Counted from the first letter of the stretch, positions 1-9,057 are shown. The stretch is DNA of 64,000 nucleotides from Agromyces laixinhei (GCF_006337065.1 NZ_CP040872.1:1922001-1986000); one strand, 5' to 3'. Numbers and translations are program-made. The notes: generated by a model from the letters alone, not told the origin.

Positions 1-1
1 G

Positions 2-658
2 CCGAGCCATCACGGCGTGTGGGACCTCTCGATCCTGCAGGTCGTGCCCGGCATTCGCATCGCCGCGCCGCGCGACTCGGTACGTCTCGTCGAAGAGCTC
101 GGCGAGGCCGTGGTCGTCGATGACGCGCCGACCGTCATCCGCTTCCCGAAGGGATCGGTGGGCGTCGACTTCGACGCGGTACGTCGCACCGCCGACGGTG
201 TCGACGTGCTCGTCGAGTCCGCGCGCAAGGATGTTCTCATCGTCACCGTCGGCCCGATGGCCGACACCGGTCTTCAGGTCGCAGAACGACTCGAAGCGCA
301 AGGCATCGGCGCCACAGTCGTCGACCCGCGCTGGGTCGTGCCGGTGCCGGGCAGTGTCATCGAGTTGGCCGCCGACCACCGCATCGTCGTCAGCATCGAA
401 GACGGCGTCCGTGTCGGCGGCATCGGCACGCGCATCCGTCAAGACCTCCGTGAGGCCGGCGTCGACACCGCGGTGACCGAACTTGGCCTGCCCGACGAGT
501 TCCTCGATCACGGCTCCCGTGCCGACATCCTCGAGCGCGTGGGTCTCACTCCGCAGCACATCGCACGGGATGTCACCGCGATGGTGCTCGGCTCGAAGCT
601 GCCGCACGCTCGGGCGGCGTCCGCCGAATCGGGATTCATCGTCCCGTCGGATCACTGA
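2..658 (+). CDS. dxs: 1-deoxy-D-xylulose-5-phosphate synthase, C-terminal part (5' end outside window)
   Basis: Thiamine-diphosphate enzyme that joins pyruvate and glyceraldehyde 3-phosphate, the first step of the MEP isoprenoid pathway. Only the last 218 residues are present. The frame is open from base 2 and begins inside the pyrimidine-binding domain with the family motif [11 protein letters not shown] (from PSHHG), followed by the C-terminal transketolase domain ([19 protein letters not shown]). No start should be sought inside the window; the GTG at 17 is internal. The stop overlaps the convergent TetR gene tail-to-tail by 7 bp. Adjacency to the RNase D-like/DUF3000 block on the other strand is common in actinobacteria. 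The identification is secure; only the N-terminal part is missing. Confidence 0.95.
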   Translation, partial: PSHHGVWDLSILQVVPGIRIAAPRDSVRLVEELGEAVVVDDAPTVIRFPKGSVGVDFDAVRRTADGVDVLVESARKDVLIVTVGPMADTGLQVAERLEAQGIGATVVDPRWVVPVPGSVIELAADHRIVVSIEDGVRVGGIGTRIRQDLREAGVDTAVTELGLPDEFLDHGSRADILERVGLTPQHIARDVTAMVLGSKLPHARAASAESGFIVPSDH

Positions 659-1284
659 GCAGTTCTGTCAGGACCTGTCGACGACGGTGTCCGGCCTGAG
701 CCCTCGGGGTCGGACCCGTGTCCGGAGCCGGGGGAGCGGTCGAGGAGAAGATCGCCTGCGCGGTCGAGCACCTGCGACCGCGATCGTCCGTCGTGGTCGG
801 CCGCGAGGAAGTGCTCGCCGATCGCCAAGCAGAACGCGAGCAGGCTTCGCGCCTCGACCTCGTCGGGGTCTGAGCAGAACGTGCCGATCATCTCGCGGAG
901 CAGGCCCATGCGCTGGTTGTCGACCCGGCGGAGCCGCTCGGCAACCCCTTCGTCGCGACGTGCCCAGTCGCGCACCGCGAGATCGATGGGCAGCAGACGG
1001 TGACTCGAGAACGTGCGCATGCCGGCGCGTTCGATCTTGGTCTTCGGGTCGCCGCCTTCGTGCTCGATTCGCTCGAGCACCTCGACGGTGCTCTCTCGCT
1101 CCCACGTGTCGAGCATCGCCTCGAGCAATGCATCACGGTCGGCGAAGTGCCCGTAGAAGCCGCCCTTCGTGACGCCGAGGCGCTTGGCCAGCGCCTCGAT
1201 GCGCACTGCATCCGCCCCTCCGGCCGCCAGCGCCCGCAGCCCTTCCTCGATCCAGCCGTCCCGTGACGTTCGAAGTGCACCCAC
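652..1284 (-). CDS. TetR/AcrR family transcriptional regulator
   Basis: A 210-residue one-domain repressor. The N-terminal helix-turn-helix is clear ([20 protein letters not shown], about residues 27-46), followed by an all-helical ligand-binding C-terminus without a recognisable ligand family. I chose the GTG at 1284 because a strong AGGAGG-type ribosome binding site lies just upstream; longer frames add low-complexity sequence. It is divergent from the DUF2867-like gene at 1383, and the roughly 100-bp gap holds two matching TACG-N4-CGTA palindromes, so it most likely represses itself and that gene. The inducer is unknown. Its tail overlaps the end of dxs. Confidence 0.9.
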   Translation of the reverse strand: MGALRTSRDGWIEEGLRALAAGGADAVRIEALAKRLGVTKGGFYGHFADRDALLEAMLDTWERESTVEVLERIEHEGGDPKTKIERAGMRTFSSHRLLPIDLAVRDWARRDEGVAERLRRVDNQRMGLLREMIGTFCSDPDEVEARSLLAFCLAIGEHFLAADHDGRSRSQVLDRAGDLLLDRSPGSGHGSDPEGSGRTPSSTGPDRTAQ

Positions 1285-1311
1285 GAGTCTCGCCTCCTCC
1301 GACTTCCGAGA

Positions 1312-1362
1312 TATACGCCATCGTACAATGGTGGTAGCCTCAGCGTTGTACGTAAGCGTATA
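1312..1362. promoter_or_regulatory. Divergent promoter region with twin TetR-type operators
   Basis: Two short palindromes of the form TACG-N4-CGTA lie at 1314-1325 and 1349-1360, their centres 35 bp apart. They are also mirror images: the 18-bp arms 1312-1329 and 1345-1362 match at 14 of 18 positions as an inverted repeat. Possible -10 boxes are TACAAT (1324-1329, plus strand) and TACAAC (1350-1345, minus strand), so each operator would fall in the spacer of one of the divergent promoters. The palindromes are seen directly; assigning them to the neighbouring TetR protein is inference. Confidence 0.7.
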
Positions 1363-1382
1363 ACTCTGAGGAGGCGAAACCG

Positions 1383-1955
1383 ATGGGACGACCCGAAGGC
1401 GACCGCATCCGCCACCCGCGGCGGATCCACGCGGTCGCTCACGACTTCCGTGCAGAGGATGTGTGGGAGATTTCCGAGCCTGATCTTGCCGAGACATCCC
1501 TGCTCGATGCCGATTACGCCGACGAGTTCGCCCTGATCACGTGCACGGCGGCAACTCCCGAGCAATGGGCCAGGGCGATGTTCGGCGACATTCCGACCGT
1601 CGCCGAGCGACTGATCTGGCGCGGCTTGCTCGGCATCCGACTCAGTCGGGGGCGCTCGGCGCGGACCATCGCGGGGTGGCGGATCGCCGAACGCGGCGAT
1701 CGATGGATCCGGCTGGAGGCCGACTCCTGGTTCTTGAGCGCCAACCTCATCGTGCGCACGACCGGCGATGGCGTCTCGCTCACCACCGTCGTGCGATACG
1801 ACCGCAGCATCGGCCGGGTCATCTGGGCGCCCCTCTCGGCCATCCATCGTCGGCTGATTCCGGGTGTGCTCCGCAGCGCCGACGAGATCCGAGCGCCCAG
1901 ACGACGGGAGTCGGATTCGCGATCGCGCGCGACTCAGCCCTCAGGCCGCACCTGA
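1383..1955 (+). CDS. DUF2867-like protein, likely TetR-controlled
   Basis: A 190-residue soluble protein resembling the DUF2867 family, whose biochemical role is not known to me. The central stretch (about residues 30-155) alternates strands and helices, with FALITCTAATPEQWARAMFG near the start and WRIAERGDRWIRLEADSWFL in the middle; the last 25 residues are Arg/Ser-rich and probably disordered. There is no signal peptide or membrane segment. A good ribosome binding site (GAGGAGG) lies about 8 nt before the ATG. It is transcribed away from the TetR gene and shares its operator region, so it is the most likely regulatory target. I do not assign a reaction. Confidence 0.7.
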   Translation: MGRPEGDRIRHPRRIHAVAHDFRAEDVWEISEPDLAETSLLDADYADEFALITCTAATPEQWARAMFGDIPTVAERLIWRGLLGIRLSRGRSARTIAGWRIAERGDRWIRLEADSWFLSANLIVRTTGDGVSLTTVVRYDRSIGRVIWAPLSAIHRRLIPGVLRSADEIRAPRRRESDSRSRATQPSGRT

Positions 1956-2035
1956 CGCCGCGCGGCGGAAGGCGCCGCCCGCTCTGCGGACGACGCCTCC
2001 GGCCCACTGGCACGTGGCGCGTTCAGGGCCTGCTG

Positions 2036-4177
2036 TCAGTTGCTCACGCCGCGAACCGGCGGGTGGTGGAACGTGTCGCCGAAGACGCGCTCGGAGGCTC
2101 CGACCCGATCGAGGTACGGCGTCAGGCCGCCCATCTGGAACGGGAAGCCGGCGCCGAGCACCATGCAGAGGTCGATGTCCTCAGCAGCCGCGACCACGTC
2201 GTCGTCGAGCATGAGACGTACCTCGCGCGCGAGGCCGTCTTGCAGGGCGATGAGGATCTCGTCGGCCGGGCGGGGGTTCCTGCCGCCTCCGACGATCTTC
2301 AGCGCACCCTTGTCGAAGCCCTTGACCTTGCCCTTGTCGTCTTTGTCGAGCAGTGTGCCGTAGTCGGCGAGCCGGTGCAGGTTCTCGCTGCGGTAGAACC
2401 GCTCGGGGAACGCGGCATGGTGCGTGTCGAGCACGTGCGCCCCGACCTTCAGGCCCACGAGGTCGAGCAGCGCCGAAGGCGCCATGGGCAGGCCGAGCGG
2501 GGCCATCGCCTCGTCGACGGTCTGGAAGGAAGTGCCCTCGTCGACGGCCCGCATGGCTTCGCCGAGCAGCACGGCGAGGAGCCGGTTGACGACGAAGCCG
2601 GGGGTGTCGGCGGTGATGACGGCGTTCTTCTTCAGGGTCTTCGCGGTCACCATGGCCGTCGAGAGCGTCGCCTCGTCGGTATGCGGCGTCTTCACGACCT
2701 CGATGAGCGGCATGACCGCGACCGGGGTGAAGAAGTGGAAGCCCACGAGACGTTCGGGGTGCGCGAGCTTCGCTCCGATCTGCTCGACCGAGAGCGACGA
2801 GGTGTTCGTCGCGAGCACGGCCTCGGGCGAGATGAACTGCTCCACCTCGGCGAAGACGTTCTGCTTGATTTCGAGTTCTTCGAACACGGCCTCGATGACC
2901 CAGTCGCAGTCGGCGAAGGCGGCCTTGTCGGTCGTGCCGGTGACGAGCGCCTTCAGACGGTTCGCCTCATCGGGGGAGATGCGGCCCTTCGCAAGGAGCT
3001 TGTCGATCTCTTCGGCGATGTAGGCGACGCCCTTGTCGACGCGCGCCTGGTCGAGGTCGGTGATGACCACCGGCACTCGCAGCCGGCGCACGAAGAGCAA
3101 CGCGAGCTGGCCGGCCATGTACCCGGCACCGAGCACCCCGACCTTGGTGACCTTCTTCGCGATCGCCTTGTCGGGCGCACCGGCGGGCCGCTTCGTGCGC
3201 TTCTGCACGAGGTTGAAGGCGTAGATCGAGGCGTGCAGCTGGTCGCCGCCGATGAGCTCGGTGAGTACCTCGTCTTCGCGCTGGAACCCCTCGGCGCGAG
3301 TGCCGCTCTTGGCCGCCTTCATCAGGTCGAGCGCGGCGTACGGCGACTGCGGGATCGAACCGATGCGGCTCTTCAGCATCTTCGTGGCGATACCGATCGC
3401 CGCGTCCCACTTGACGAGCCGCTCGACCTTGCCCGGCTCGTTGCGACGCTTCACCGTGATGCGGCCCGAGATCACCTCGTCGGCCCAGCGGATCGAGTCC
3501 TCGAGGTAGCTCACCGAGGGGAAGATCGCGTCGGCGATGCCGAGGTCGTAGGCATCCTGACCCTTGAGGGTGCGGTTCTGCTTCAACGGATTCTCGATGA
3601 CGACCTTGAGGGCGTTCTCGATGCCGATGAGGTTCGGCAGGATGGTCGCGCCGCCCCATCCGGGGATGAGCCCGAGGAACACCTCGGGCAGCGCAAGCGC
3701 CGGCGCCGAGGCATCCACCGTGCGGTAGTCGGCGTGCAGGCCGATCTCGAGGCCGCCACCGAGCGCGAGGCCGTTGTAGAACACGAACGTCGGCACGCCG
3801 ACGCTGCTCAGCTTGCCCAGCGCGTAGTGGCCGAGCTGCACGAACTTCGTGGCTGTCTCTGTGTCGGGGATCTCGGCGACCTTCGAGAGATCGGCCCCCG
3901 CCGCAAGAATGAACGGTTTGCCGGTGACCGCGACGGCATCGATCTCGCCTGCGGCGGCGCGGGCCTTCAGCTCGTCGAGCGTCTTCGCGTACTCGAGCAG
4001 CGTGGCCGCGCCGAGCGTGTTCGGCCGGGTGTGGTCGCGGCCGTTGTCGAGCGTCAGGAGTGCGAGCGTCTTGCCCGCGGAGAGCGGGACATCGCGGACG
4101 TAGGAGTGCGTGACGACCTCGTCGTCGCCTGCGAGGGCGACGAGCGAGTCGAAGTCGATCTTCGTGTAGTCGGTCAT
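2036..4177 (-). CDS. Fatty-acid oxidation multifunctional protein: enoyl-CoA hydratase/3-hydroxyacyl-CoA dehydrogenase
   Basis: A 713-residue two-domain enzyme of beta-oxidation. The N-terminal third is a crotonase fold with the oxyanion-hole segment GLALGGGLEIG and the second-half motif LPEVFLGLIPGWGG. The Rossmann domain begins at VGVLGAGYMAG, followed by the 3-hydroxyacyl-CoA dehydrogenase signature around GFHFFTPVAVMPLIEV and the C-terminal helical domains. I place the start at ATG 4177; the frame upstream is arginine-rich shadow sequence. Its ATG overlaps the stop of the thiolase gene by 4 bp, so the two are translationally coupled and probably form the trifunctional alpha2/beta2 complex. 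It hydrates and oxidises enoyl-CoA; the thiolase then cleaves. Confidence 0.93.
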   Translation of the reverse strand: MTDYTKIDFDSLVALAGDDEVVTHSYVRDVPLSAGKTLALLTLDNGRDHTRPNTLGAATLLEYAKTLDELKARAAAGEIDAVAVTGKPFILAAGADLSKVAEIPDTETATKFVQLGHYALGKLSSVGVPTFVFYNGLALGGGLEIGLHADYRTVDASAPALALPEVFLGLIPGWGGATILPNLIGIENALKVVIENPLKQNRTLKGQDAYDLGIADAIFPSVSYLEDSIRWADEVISGRITVKRRNEPGKVERLVKWDAAIGIATKMLKSRIGSIPQSPYAALDLMKAAKSGTRAEGFQREDEVLTELIGGDQLHASIYAFNLVQKRTKRPAGAPDKAIAKKVTKVGVLGAGYMAGQLALLFVRRLRVPVVITDLDQARVDKGVAYIAEEIDKLLAKGRISPDEANRLKALVTGTTDKAAFADCDWVIEAVFEELEIKQNVFAEVEQFISPEAVLATNTSSLSVEQIGAKLAHPERLVGFHFFTPVAVMPLIEVVKTPHTDEATLSTAMVTAKTLKKNAVITADTPGFVVNRLLAVLLGEAMRAVDEGTSFQTVDEAMAPLGLPMAPSALLDLVGLKVGAHVLDTHHAAFPERFYRSENLHRLADYGTLLDKDDKGKVKGFDKGALKIVGGGRNPRPADEILIALQDGLAREVRLMLDDDVVAAAEDIDLCMVLGAGFPFQMGGLTPYLDRVGASERVFGDTFHHPPVRGVSN

Positions 4178-5382
4178 CGGGCCTTCTTCGCCTTCTTGTC
4201 GTAGTTCGGGTTCTCCCAGACCATGGTGCCGCCCTGGCCGAGGCCGACGCACATGCTCGTGATGCCGTAGCGCACGTCGGGTCGCTCGGTGAATTGGCTC
4301 GCGAGCTGGTTCATGAGGCGCACGCCCGAGGACGCGAGAGGGTGACCGACCGCGATCGCACCGCCCCACGGGTTGATGCGAGGGTCGTCATCTGCGATGC
4401 CGTAGTGGTCCATGAACGAGAGCACCTGCACCGCGAACGCCTCGTTCATCTCGAAGAGGCCGATGTCGTCGATCGAGAGGCCCGCCTTGCGCAGTGCCTT
4501 CTCGGTCGCGGGGATCGGACCGATGCCCATGATCTCGGGGTCGACGCCCGCGAAGGCGTAGCTGACGAGTTTCATCTTCGGCGAGAGGCCGAGTTCTTTC
4601 GCCGCGGCACCCGAGGCGAGGATCGCCGCCGTCGCACCGTCGTTCAATCCCGACGCGTTGCCGGCGGTGATGCGGCCATGCGGACGGAACGGCGTCTTCA
4701 GCGCTGCCAGACCCTCGAGCGTCGTCTCGGGGCGCATGACCTCGTCGCGCGTTGCGAGACCCCAGCCCGCGTCGGTGCGGATCGCGACGGGCACGAGATC
4801 CTGCTGGATCTTGCCGGCGGCATAGGCCGCTGCCGTCTTCTGCTGGCTCGCGAGGGCGAAGCGGTCGCTGCGCTCCTTGGTGAGTTGCGGGAACCGGTCG
4901 TGGATGCGCTCGGCGGTCGCGCCCATCACAAGGGCGTCTTCGCCGACGAGGCGCTCGCTGAGGAACCGCGGGTTCGGATCGACGCCCGAGCCCATCGGGT
5001 GATGCCCCATGTGCTCGACGCCGCCGGCGATCGCGACGTCGTACATGCCGAAGCCGATCGAGCCCGACATCATCGCCGCAGCCGTCATGGCTCCCGCGCA
5101 CATGCGGTCGATCGAGAAGCCGGGCACGGTCTTCGGCAGGCCGGCGAGGATCGCGGCCGTACGGCCGAGGGTGAGTCCCTGGTCTCCGGTCTGGGTGGTC
5201 GCGGCGATGGCCACGTCGTCGATGCGGTCTTTGGGAACGTTCGGGTTGCGCTCGAGGAGTCCGACGATCGCCTTCACGACGAGGTCATCGGCCCGGGTGT
5301 TCCAGTACATACCCTTGTCGCCGGCCTTGCCGAACGGGGTACGGACCCCGTCGACGAATACGACTTCAGCTTGATCAGCCAC
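4174..5382 (-). CDS. Acetyl-CoA acyltransferase (3-ketoacyl-CoA thiolase)
   Basis: Catalyses thiolytic cleavage of 3-ketoacyl-CoA, the last beta-oxidation step. About 402 residues, normal for thiolases. Visible motifs are the nucleophilic cysteine in DRMCAGAMTAA, GNASGLNDGA, NEAFA, the GHPLASSG histidine and the second cysteine in MCVGLGQGG. I use GTG 5382 (protein begins ADQAEVVFVDG) because an AGTGAG element lies 7 nt before it; the next in-frame GTG at 5394 would add four residues and cannot be excluded. The gene is coupled by ATGA overlap to the hydratase/dehydrogenase downstream and follows the RNase D-like gene after a 75-bp gap, so it may have its own promoter. Confidence 0.93.
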   Translation of the reverse strand: MADQAEVVFVDGVRTPFGKAGDKGMYWNTRADDLVVKAIVGLLERNPNVPKDRIDDVAIAATTQTGDQGLTLGRTAAILAGLPKTVPGFSIDRMCAGAMTAAAMMSGSIGFGMYDVAIAGGVEHMGHHPMGSGVDPNPRFLSERLVGEDALVMGATAERIHDRFPQLTKERSDRFALASQQKTAAAYAAGKIQQDLVPVAIRTDAGWGLATRDEVMRPETTLEGLAALKTPFRPHGRITAGNASGLNDGATAAILASGAAAKELGLSPKMKLVSYAFAGVDPEIMGIGPIPATEKALRKAGLSIDDIGLFEMNEAFAVQVLSFMDHYGIADDDPRINPWGGAIAVGHPLASSGVRLMNQLASQFTERPDVRYGITSMCVGLGQGGTMVWENPNYDKKAKKAR

Positions 5383-5457
5383 GCTGCAGCTCACTTTCGG
5401 TCAGTTGCCTCGATCCTACGAACGCCCCTGAGGGGGCGCTGAATCGCTTGACGGAAT

Positions 5458-6654
5458 CTACGAACCGTCGGAGGTGGCGTCCTCGACGGATTGTGCCGCC
5501 TCGACAAACGCATCGACGATTCTCTGTGAGGTTGCGGCAAGCTGCCAGTGCCGCGCGCCGAGCGCGAGCAGCGCCCCGCCGATCGACTCCGCTGTCGGCT
5601 CCGCGGGCGGCGTCCACGCCACCCGGCGCAGGTGGTCGGGGGTCAACAGGTTCTCCACGGGCATGTTCATCTGTTCTGCGACCTCTGCCACGGCGATCTT
5701 CGCGAGCCGGAGGCGGGCGTCGGCCTCGGGGTTCCGCACGGCCCACGCGCGCGGCGGCGGCGGCGCGTCGCTCGGCACTCGCACCTGGGGCATCTCGGTC
5801 GTCGCGAGCCCGCGCTCGACTGCGGCCCACCAGCGGTCGAGCTCCGTGCGGCTCGCGCGTCCGTTGAACTCGCGCAGGTCGGCGAGGGCGCGCCGGGTCG
5901 ATGGCAGCGATCGGGCGACGGCGAGAAGCGAGGCATCCGGAACCAGGCGCCCCGGTGCCACGTCGAGTTCGGATGCGAGTGCGTCGCGCGCGAGCCAGAT
6001 CTCGCGAGCGACCGCGAGGTTTCGGGGGCTGCGCATGGCATGGATGCCGGAGAGCCGGCGCCAGGGCTCTGCGGCAGGCGGTTTGGCGGCGCGGTGCAGC
6101 ACGGCGTCGAACTCCTCGGCCGCGAGCTCGGACTTCTCATCCTCTTCGAGTCGGGCGCCGAGCTTCTCGCGTACGTCGACGAGGAGTTCGACGTCGAGTG
6201 CCGCGTACTTCAGCCACGGTTGCGGCAACGGCCGCGTCGACCAGTCGGATGCCGAGTGCTCCTTGGCGAGTCTGATGTCGAGCAGTTCCTCCACGACCGA
6301 AGCAAGGCCCACCCTCTGCAGGCCGAGGAGACGTGCGGCGAGTTCGGTGTCGAAGATGCGCTCGGGGTCGAGGCCGACCTCCCGGAGGCACGCGAGGTCC
6401 TGGCTCGCCGCGTGCAGCACCCACTCCTCGGGGCGGATGGCGCGCTGCAGCGCTGAGAAGTCGGGAATCTGCGGCGGGTCGAAGAGGAATGTGCCCGAGC
6501 CGCGCCGATACATCTGGATGAGATAGGCGCGTTGCGAGTAGCGGAACCCGCTCGCCCGTTCGGCATCAACCGCGATCGGGCCCTCGCCCGCTTGGATCAG
6601 GCTCACCGCTTCATCGAAGGCGGCAGCGGTTTCGATCACTCGGAACTCATCCAC
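5458..6654 (-). CDS. RNase D-like 3'-5' exoribonuclease with HRDC domain
   Basis: A 398-residue DEDD-family exonuclease probably acting in tRNA/RNA 3' processing. Motif I is AVDAER (acidic residues about 30 and 32); motif II lies around LHAASQDLACLRE and FDTELAARLLG; motif III is the tyrosine-containing YAALDVELLVDV, giving the DEDDy pattern. An HRDC domain follows near residues 210-300 and a second helical region ends the protein. The start is GTG 6654, inside the end of the DUF3000 gene (8-bp overlap), so the two are co-translated. This DUF3000-rnd pair close to dxs is a familiar actinobacterial arrangement. The RNA substrate here is not known. Confidence 0.88.
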   Translation of the reverse strand: MDEFRVIETAAAFDEAVSLIQAGEGPIAVDAERASGFRYSQRAYLIQMYRRGSGTFLFDPPQIPDFSALQRAIRPEEWVLHAASQDLACLREVGLDPERIFDTELAARLLGLQRVGLASVVEELLDIRLAKEHSASDWSTRPLPQPWLKYAALDVELLVDVREKLGARLEEDEKSELAAEEFDAVLHRAAKPPAAEPWRRLSGIHAMRSPRNLAVAREIWLARDALASELDVAPGRLVPDASLLAVARSLPSTRRALADLREFNGRASRTELDRWWAAVERGLATTEMPQVRVPSDAPPPPRAWAVRNPEADARLRLAKIAVAEVAEQMNMPVENLLTPDHLRRVAWTPPAEPTAESIGGALLALGARHWQLAATSQRIVDAFVEAAQSVEDATSDGS

Positions 6655-7234
6655 GGTTCGACCTCCGACGAGGCAGGGGAGTCACCCCTTCTGACCGAGG
6701 CGGCAGCCCTGCGAGCATGCACAACAGTTCAGCCCAGCCTTCCACATGCGGCCCGATGACCGAGTCGAGGGGCGTCCATGAGGCGCGCAGCTCGATCTGC
6801 GCGCCGTCGCCCTGGCGGGCCAGCTCGCCGAAACCGGTGGAGAGGATCTTCGTGGCGGTGCCGGAGGCGGCGATGTAACGGGCGCCGCGCGCATCGAGTG
6901 CGTCGACGAGCCACGACCACGCGACGTCGGCGAGGAACGGGTCGAGTCCGATGTCGGTTTCGAGCGGCGCCTGTGCGAAGCAGACGATGCGGAACCGGCC
7001 GCCCCACGCCTCTGGTTCGCTCGCGTCGTGCAGCAGCACGAACCGTCCGGTGCCGAGTTCGGAGTCGTCGTGACGGCTCGGTGTGACATCGGCCGAGAGC
7101 GCGACCGCATTCGGGGCGAGCGAGCCGGGTGCGGCGATCTCCGAGACGCGCAGCTCCGCCCGGGGAGCGGCCGCCCGGAGCGAGCCGAGGGCGGCCTCGA
7201 ACTCCGGTGGAAGTTGAGGCGCTGAGTCGGGCAC
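6647..7234 (-). CDS. DUF3000 domain protein
   Basis: A 195-residue protein of an actinobacterial family with no known reaction. The DUF3000 fold covers most of the chain: ELGTGRFVLLHDASEPEAW, then SWLVDALDARGARY and GPHVEGWAELLCMLAGLPP near the C-terminus. There is no signal or membrane segment. The GTG start has no Shine-Dalgarno sequence; instead TAGTCT (7246-7241 on the minus strand) ends exactly 6 nt before the GTG, the arrangement expected of a leaderless mRNA. It heads the minus-strand run DUF3000-rnd-fadA-fadB and is divergent from the hydrolase at 7320. The conserved pairing with an RNase D homologue hints at an RNA-linked role, but that is only association. Confidence 0.85.
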   Translation of the reverse strand: MPDSAPQLPPEFEAALGSLRAAAPRAELRVSEIAAPGSLAPNAVALSADVTPSRHDDSELGTGRFVLLHDASEPEAWGGRFRIVCFAQAPLETDIGLDPFLADVAWSWLVDALDARGARYIAASGTATKILSTGFGELARQGDGAQIELRASWTPLDSVIGPHVEGWAELLCMLAGLPPRSEGVTPLPRRRSNRG

Positions 7235-7240
7235 GAGTGC

Positions 7241-7246
7241 AGACTA
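7241..7246 (-). promoter_or_regulatory. -10 box of a probable leaderless promoter for the DUF3000 gene
   Basis: On the minus strand TAGTCT fits TANNNT and is separated by 6 nt from the GTG at 7234. No purine-rich ribosome binding site is present between them. Transcription would begin at or next to the start codon. Confidence 0.5.
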
Positions 7247-7319
7247 GAGTCTCGGGTAGCGGGGGCGTCGGCGGCACGCCGCACCTCCGGCATACGGCGA
7301 CTGCTTCGGGAGGAAACGG

Positions 7320-8534
7320 ATGCGTCCACGCAACGGCGGCGCGGCGGCACTCGGCATTGCGGCCGCGGCCGTCGGACTCATCGCCGTGACGATCGGCGCC
7401 GCGACCGCCGCCACTGCGGTGTTCTTCGCGCGCAAGGTCGTGACACCGCCCGAGAAGCGCGAAGAGGATGTGCGCGTCGCGCGTGTCGATCTCGCGGCGG
7501 GCGATATCACCCTGCTCGGCTCGGCCGAGACTCGCATGCGCGGCCGGTACGGCTTCTGGTTCGACCACGACGCGGGTCATGCCCGGCTCGGAGACGTCAT
7601 CGTCGACGGCGAGCGCGAAGTGCGGCGCAGCATCGAGTCCGTCGACTTCGGCCGCCTCGACCGGGCGAGCCGCGGCCGCATCAACGGCTGGTACCACCTC
7701 GGCCCATGGGAACTCGGCCTCCCCTACGAGAACGTCGTCGTCGAGACCGACCTCGGCCCGGCGCCCGCATGGGTCATCAGGGCGGCGGATGCCTCGGCGC
7801 GATGGGTGATCCAAGTGCACGGGCGCGGCGCCAAGCGACCGGAGGGCCTTCGCGCGGTGGCCCCCGCACACGACGCCGGCTGGAACGCCCTCCTGATCTC
7901 GTACCGCAACGACGGAGAGGCGCCCGAGAGCAACGACCGCAGATACGGCCTCGGAGGAACCGAGTGGGCCGACGTCGTCGATGCGACCCGGTTCGCGGTC
8001 GACCAGGGCGCCGAGGAGATCGTGCTCATGGGCTGGTCGATGGGCGGGGCGATCTCGCTCCAGGCGGTGCTGCGATCGCCTGAGGTGCGACAACGACTCG
8101 TCGGGGTGATGCTCGATTCACCGGCGATCGACTGGACCGACATCCTGCGCTTCCAGGGTCAGCTCTACAACTTCCCGCCCGAACTGGGTGATCTCGTGGT
8201 GCGGGTGCTCGGCGGGCCGCTCGGCGGCGGCCTCACGGGCATCGCGGCGCCGATCGACGTCGAAGACCTCGACCCGATCGCTCGGGCCGACGAGTTCGAC
8301 GTGCCGATGCTGCTCATGCACAGCGTCGACGACGGATTCGTGCCGATCGACGGCTCACGCCGGTTCGCGGCCGCCCGGCCCGACCTCATCGAGTTCGAGG
8401 AGTTCGAGGGCGCGCGCCACACGAAGCTCTGGAACGCCGAGCCCGAGCGGTGGACCGGGCTCGTGCACGACTGGCTCGCCCGTCGCAGCGAGACCGTGGC
8501 TCGACTCGGCGACGAGGCGGAGATCGTCGGCTGA
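7320..8534 (+). CDS. Membrane-anchored alpha/beta hydrolase
   Basis: A 404-residue alpha/beta-hydrolase-fold protein with one N-terminal membrane helix (about residues 10-37, Ala/Val/Ile-rich) that should anchor the catalytic domain outside the membrane or act as an uncleaved signal. The nucleophile elbow is GWSMGG; the acid is probably in HSVDDGF and the histidine in GARHTKLW, giving a complete triad. An extended region between the helix and the hydrolase core (residues 45-155) is typical of this actinobacterial group. A clear GGGAGGAAA ribosome binding site precedes the ATG. Substrate unknown; esterase or peptidase activity is possible. Monocistronic, convergent with sufE-like. Confidence 0.85.
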   Translation: MRPRNGGAAALGIAAAAVGLIAVTIGAATAATAVFFARKVVTPPEKREEDVRVARVDLAAGDITLLGSAETRMRGRYGFWFDHDAGHARLGDVIVDGEREVRRSIESVDFGRLDRASRGRINGWYHLGPWELGLPYENVVVETDLGPAPAWVIRAADASARWVIQVHGRGAKRPEGLRAVAPAHDAGWNALLISYRNDGEAPESNDRRYGLGGTEWADVVDATRFAVDQGAEEIVLMGWSMGGAISLQAVLRSPEVRQRLVGVMLDSPAIDWTDILRFQGQLYNFPPELGDLVVRVLGGPLGGGLTGIAAPIDVEDLDPIARADEFDVPMLLMHSVDDGFVPIDGSRRFAAARPDLIEFEEFEGARHTKLWNAEPERWTGLVHDWLARRSETVARLGDEAEIVG

Positions 8535-8537
8535 CGA

Positions 8538-8552
8538 GCAGCCTCAGGCTGC
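8538..8552. terminator. Short perfect hairpin between convergent genes
   Basis: GCAGCCT-C-AGGCTGC forms a 7-bp perfect inverted repeat directly after the hydrolase stop, and it includes the stop codon of the SufE-like gene on the other strand. There is no U-run. It may end transcription in both directions; weak evidence. Confidence 0.35.
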
Positions 8553-8984
8553 GACGCGCTCGCGCACCTGCCGCTTGATGCGGCCGAGCATGCCGGTCAT
8601 GCCGCGCACGCGGAGCGGCGAGACCGCCTCATTGAGGCCGAGTGACTGCGGGTAGTCGGCGGGCACGTCGAGCACGTCGTCGGCGCTCAGGCCGTCGAGA
8701 CCCTGCACGAGGATCGAGGCGAAGCCGCGCGTCGTCGGCGATTCGGCCGGCGCGGTGGCATGCAGGTGCACCCGCTGCGCCTCGTCGACCTCGACGAAGA
8801 TGAACACGGGGGACTGGCACTCCTCGACCCGTTCGAACAGGTCGGGGTGGTCGGCGTACCGCTCGGGCAACTCGGGCAGCTCGTTCGAGAACTCGAGCAA
8901 CAGTTGCAGGCGGTCGCGCACGCCGAGTGCGAGGAAGTCGTCGCGGGTCTCGGCGAGGCGTGCGGGCAGGGTCGTCGAAGTCAT
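8544..8984 (-). CDS. SufE family protein (Fe-S sulfur acceptor)
   Basis: A 146-residue protein of the SufE/CsdE fold, which accepts persulfide sulfur from a cysteine desulfurase. The active-site cysteine is in VEECQSPVF at about residue 57, and GFASILVQGLDGL plus LGLNEAVSPLRVRGM match the rest of the family. The start is ATG 8984; the sequence upstream in frame is not conserved-looking. It lies about 70 bp downstream of a two-rhodanese sulfurtransferase on the same strand, and no SufS-like desulfurase is present here, so its sulfur donor could be the rhodanese or a desulfurase elsewhere. This rhodanese/SufE pairing is common in actinobacteria. Confidence 0.88.
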   Translation of the reverse strand: MTSTTLPARLAETRDDFLALGVRDRLQLLLEFSNELPELPERYADHPDLFERVEECQSPVFIFVEVDEAQRVHLHATAPAESPTTRGFASILVQGLDGLSADDVLDVPADYPQSLGLNEAVSPLRVRGMTGMLGRIKRQVRERVAA

Positions 8985-9057
8985 CGGGATCCATTCTTCC
9001 ACGGGTTGCGTGCGCCCGCCCGAGTAGCCGACCCGAGGGCCTGCTCGACTGCCTGCG

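Noticed and set aside
1541..4204. Open frame of 887 codons on the plus strand
   Set aside because: It lies opposite the fadB-like gene; sequence is His/Arg/Asp-rich without any domain, as expected for the antisense of a GC-rich gene.
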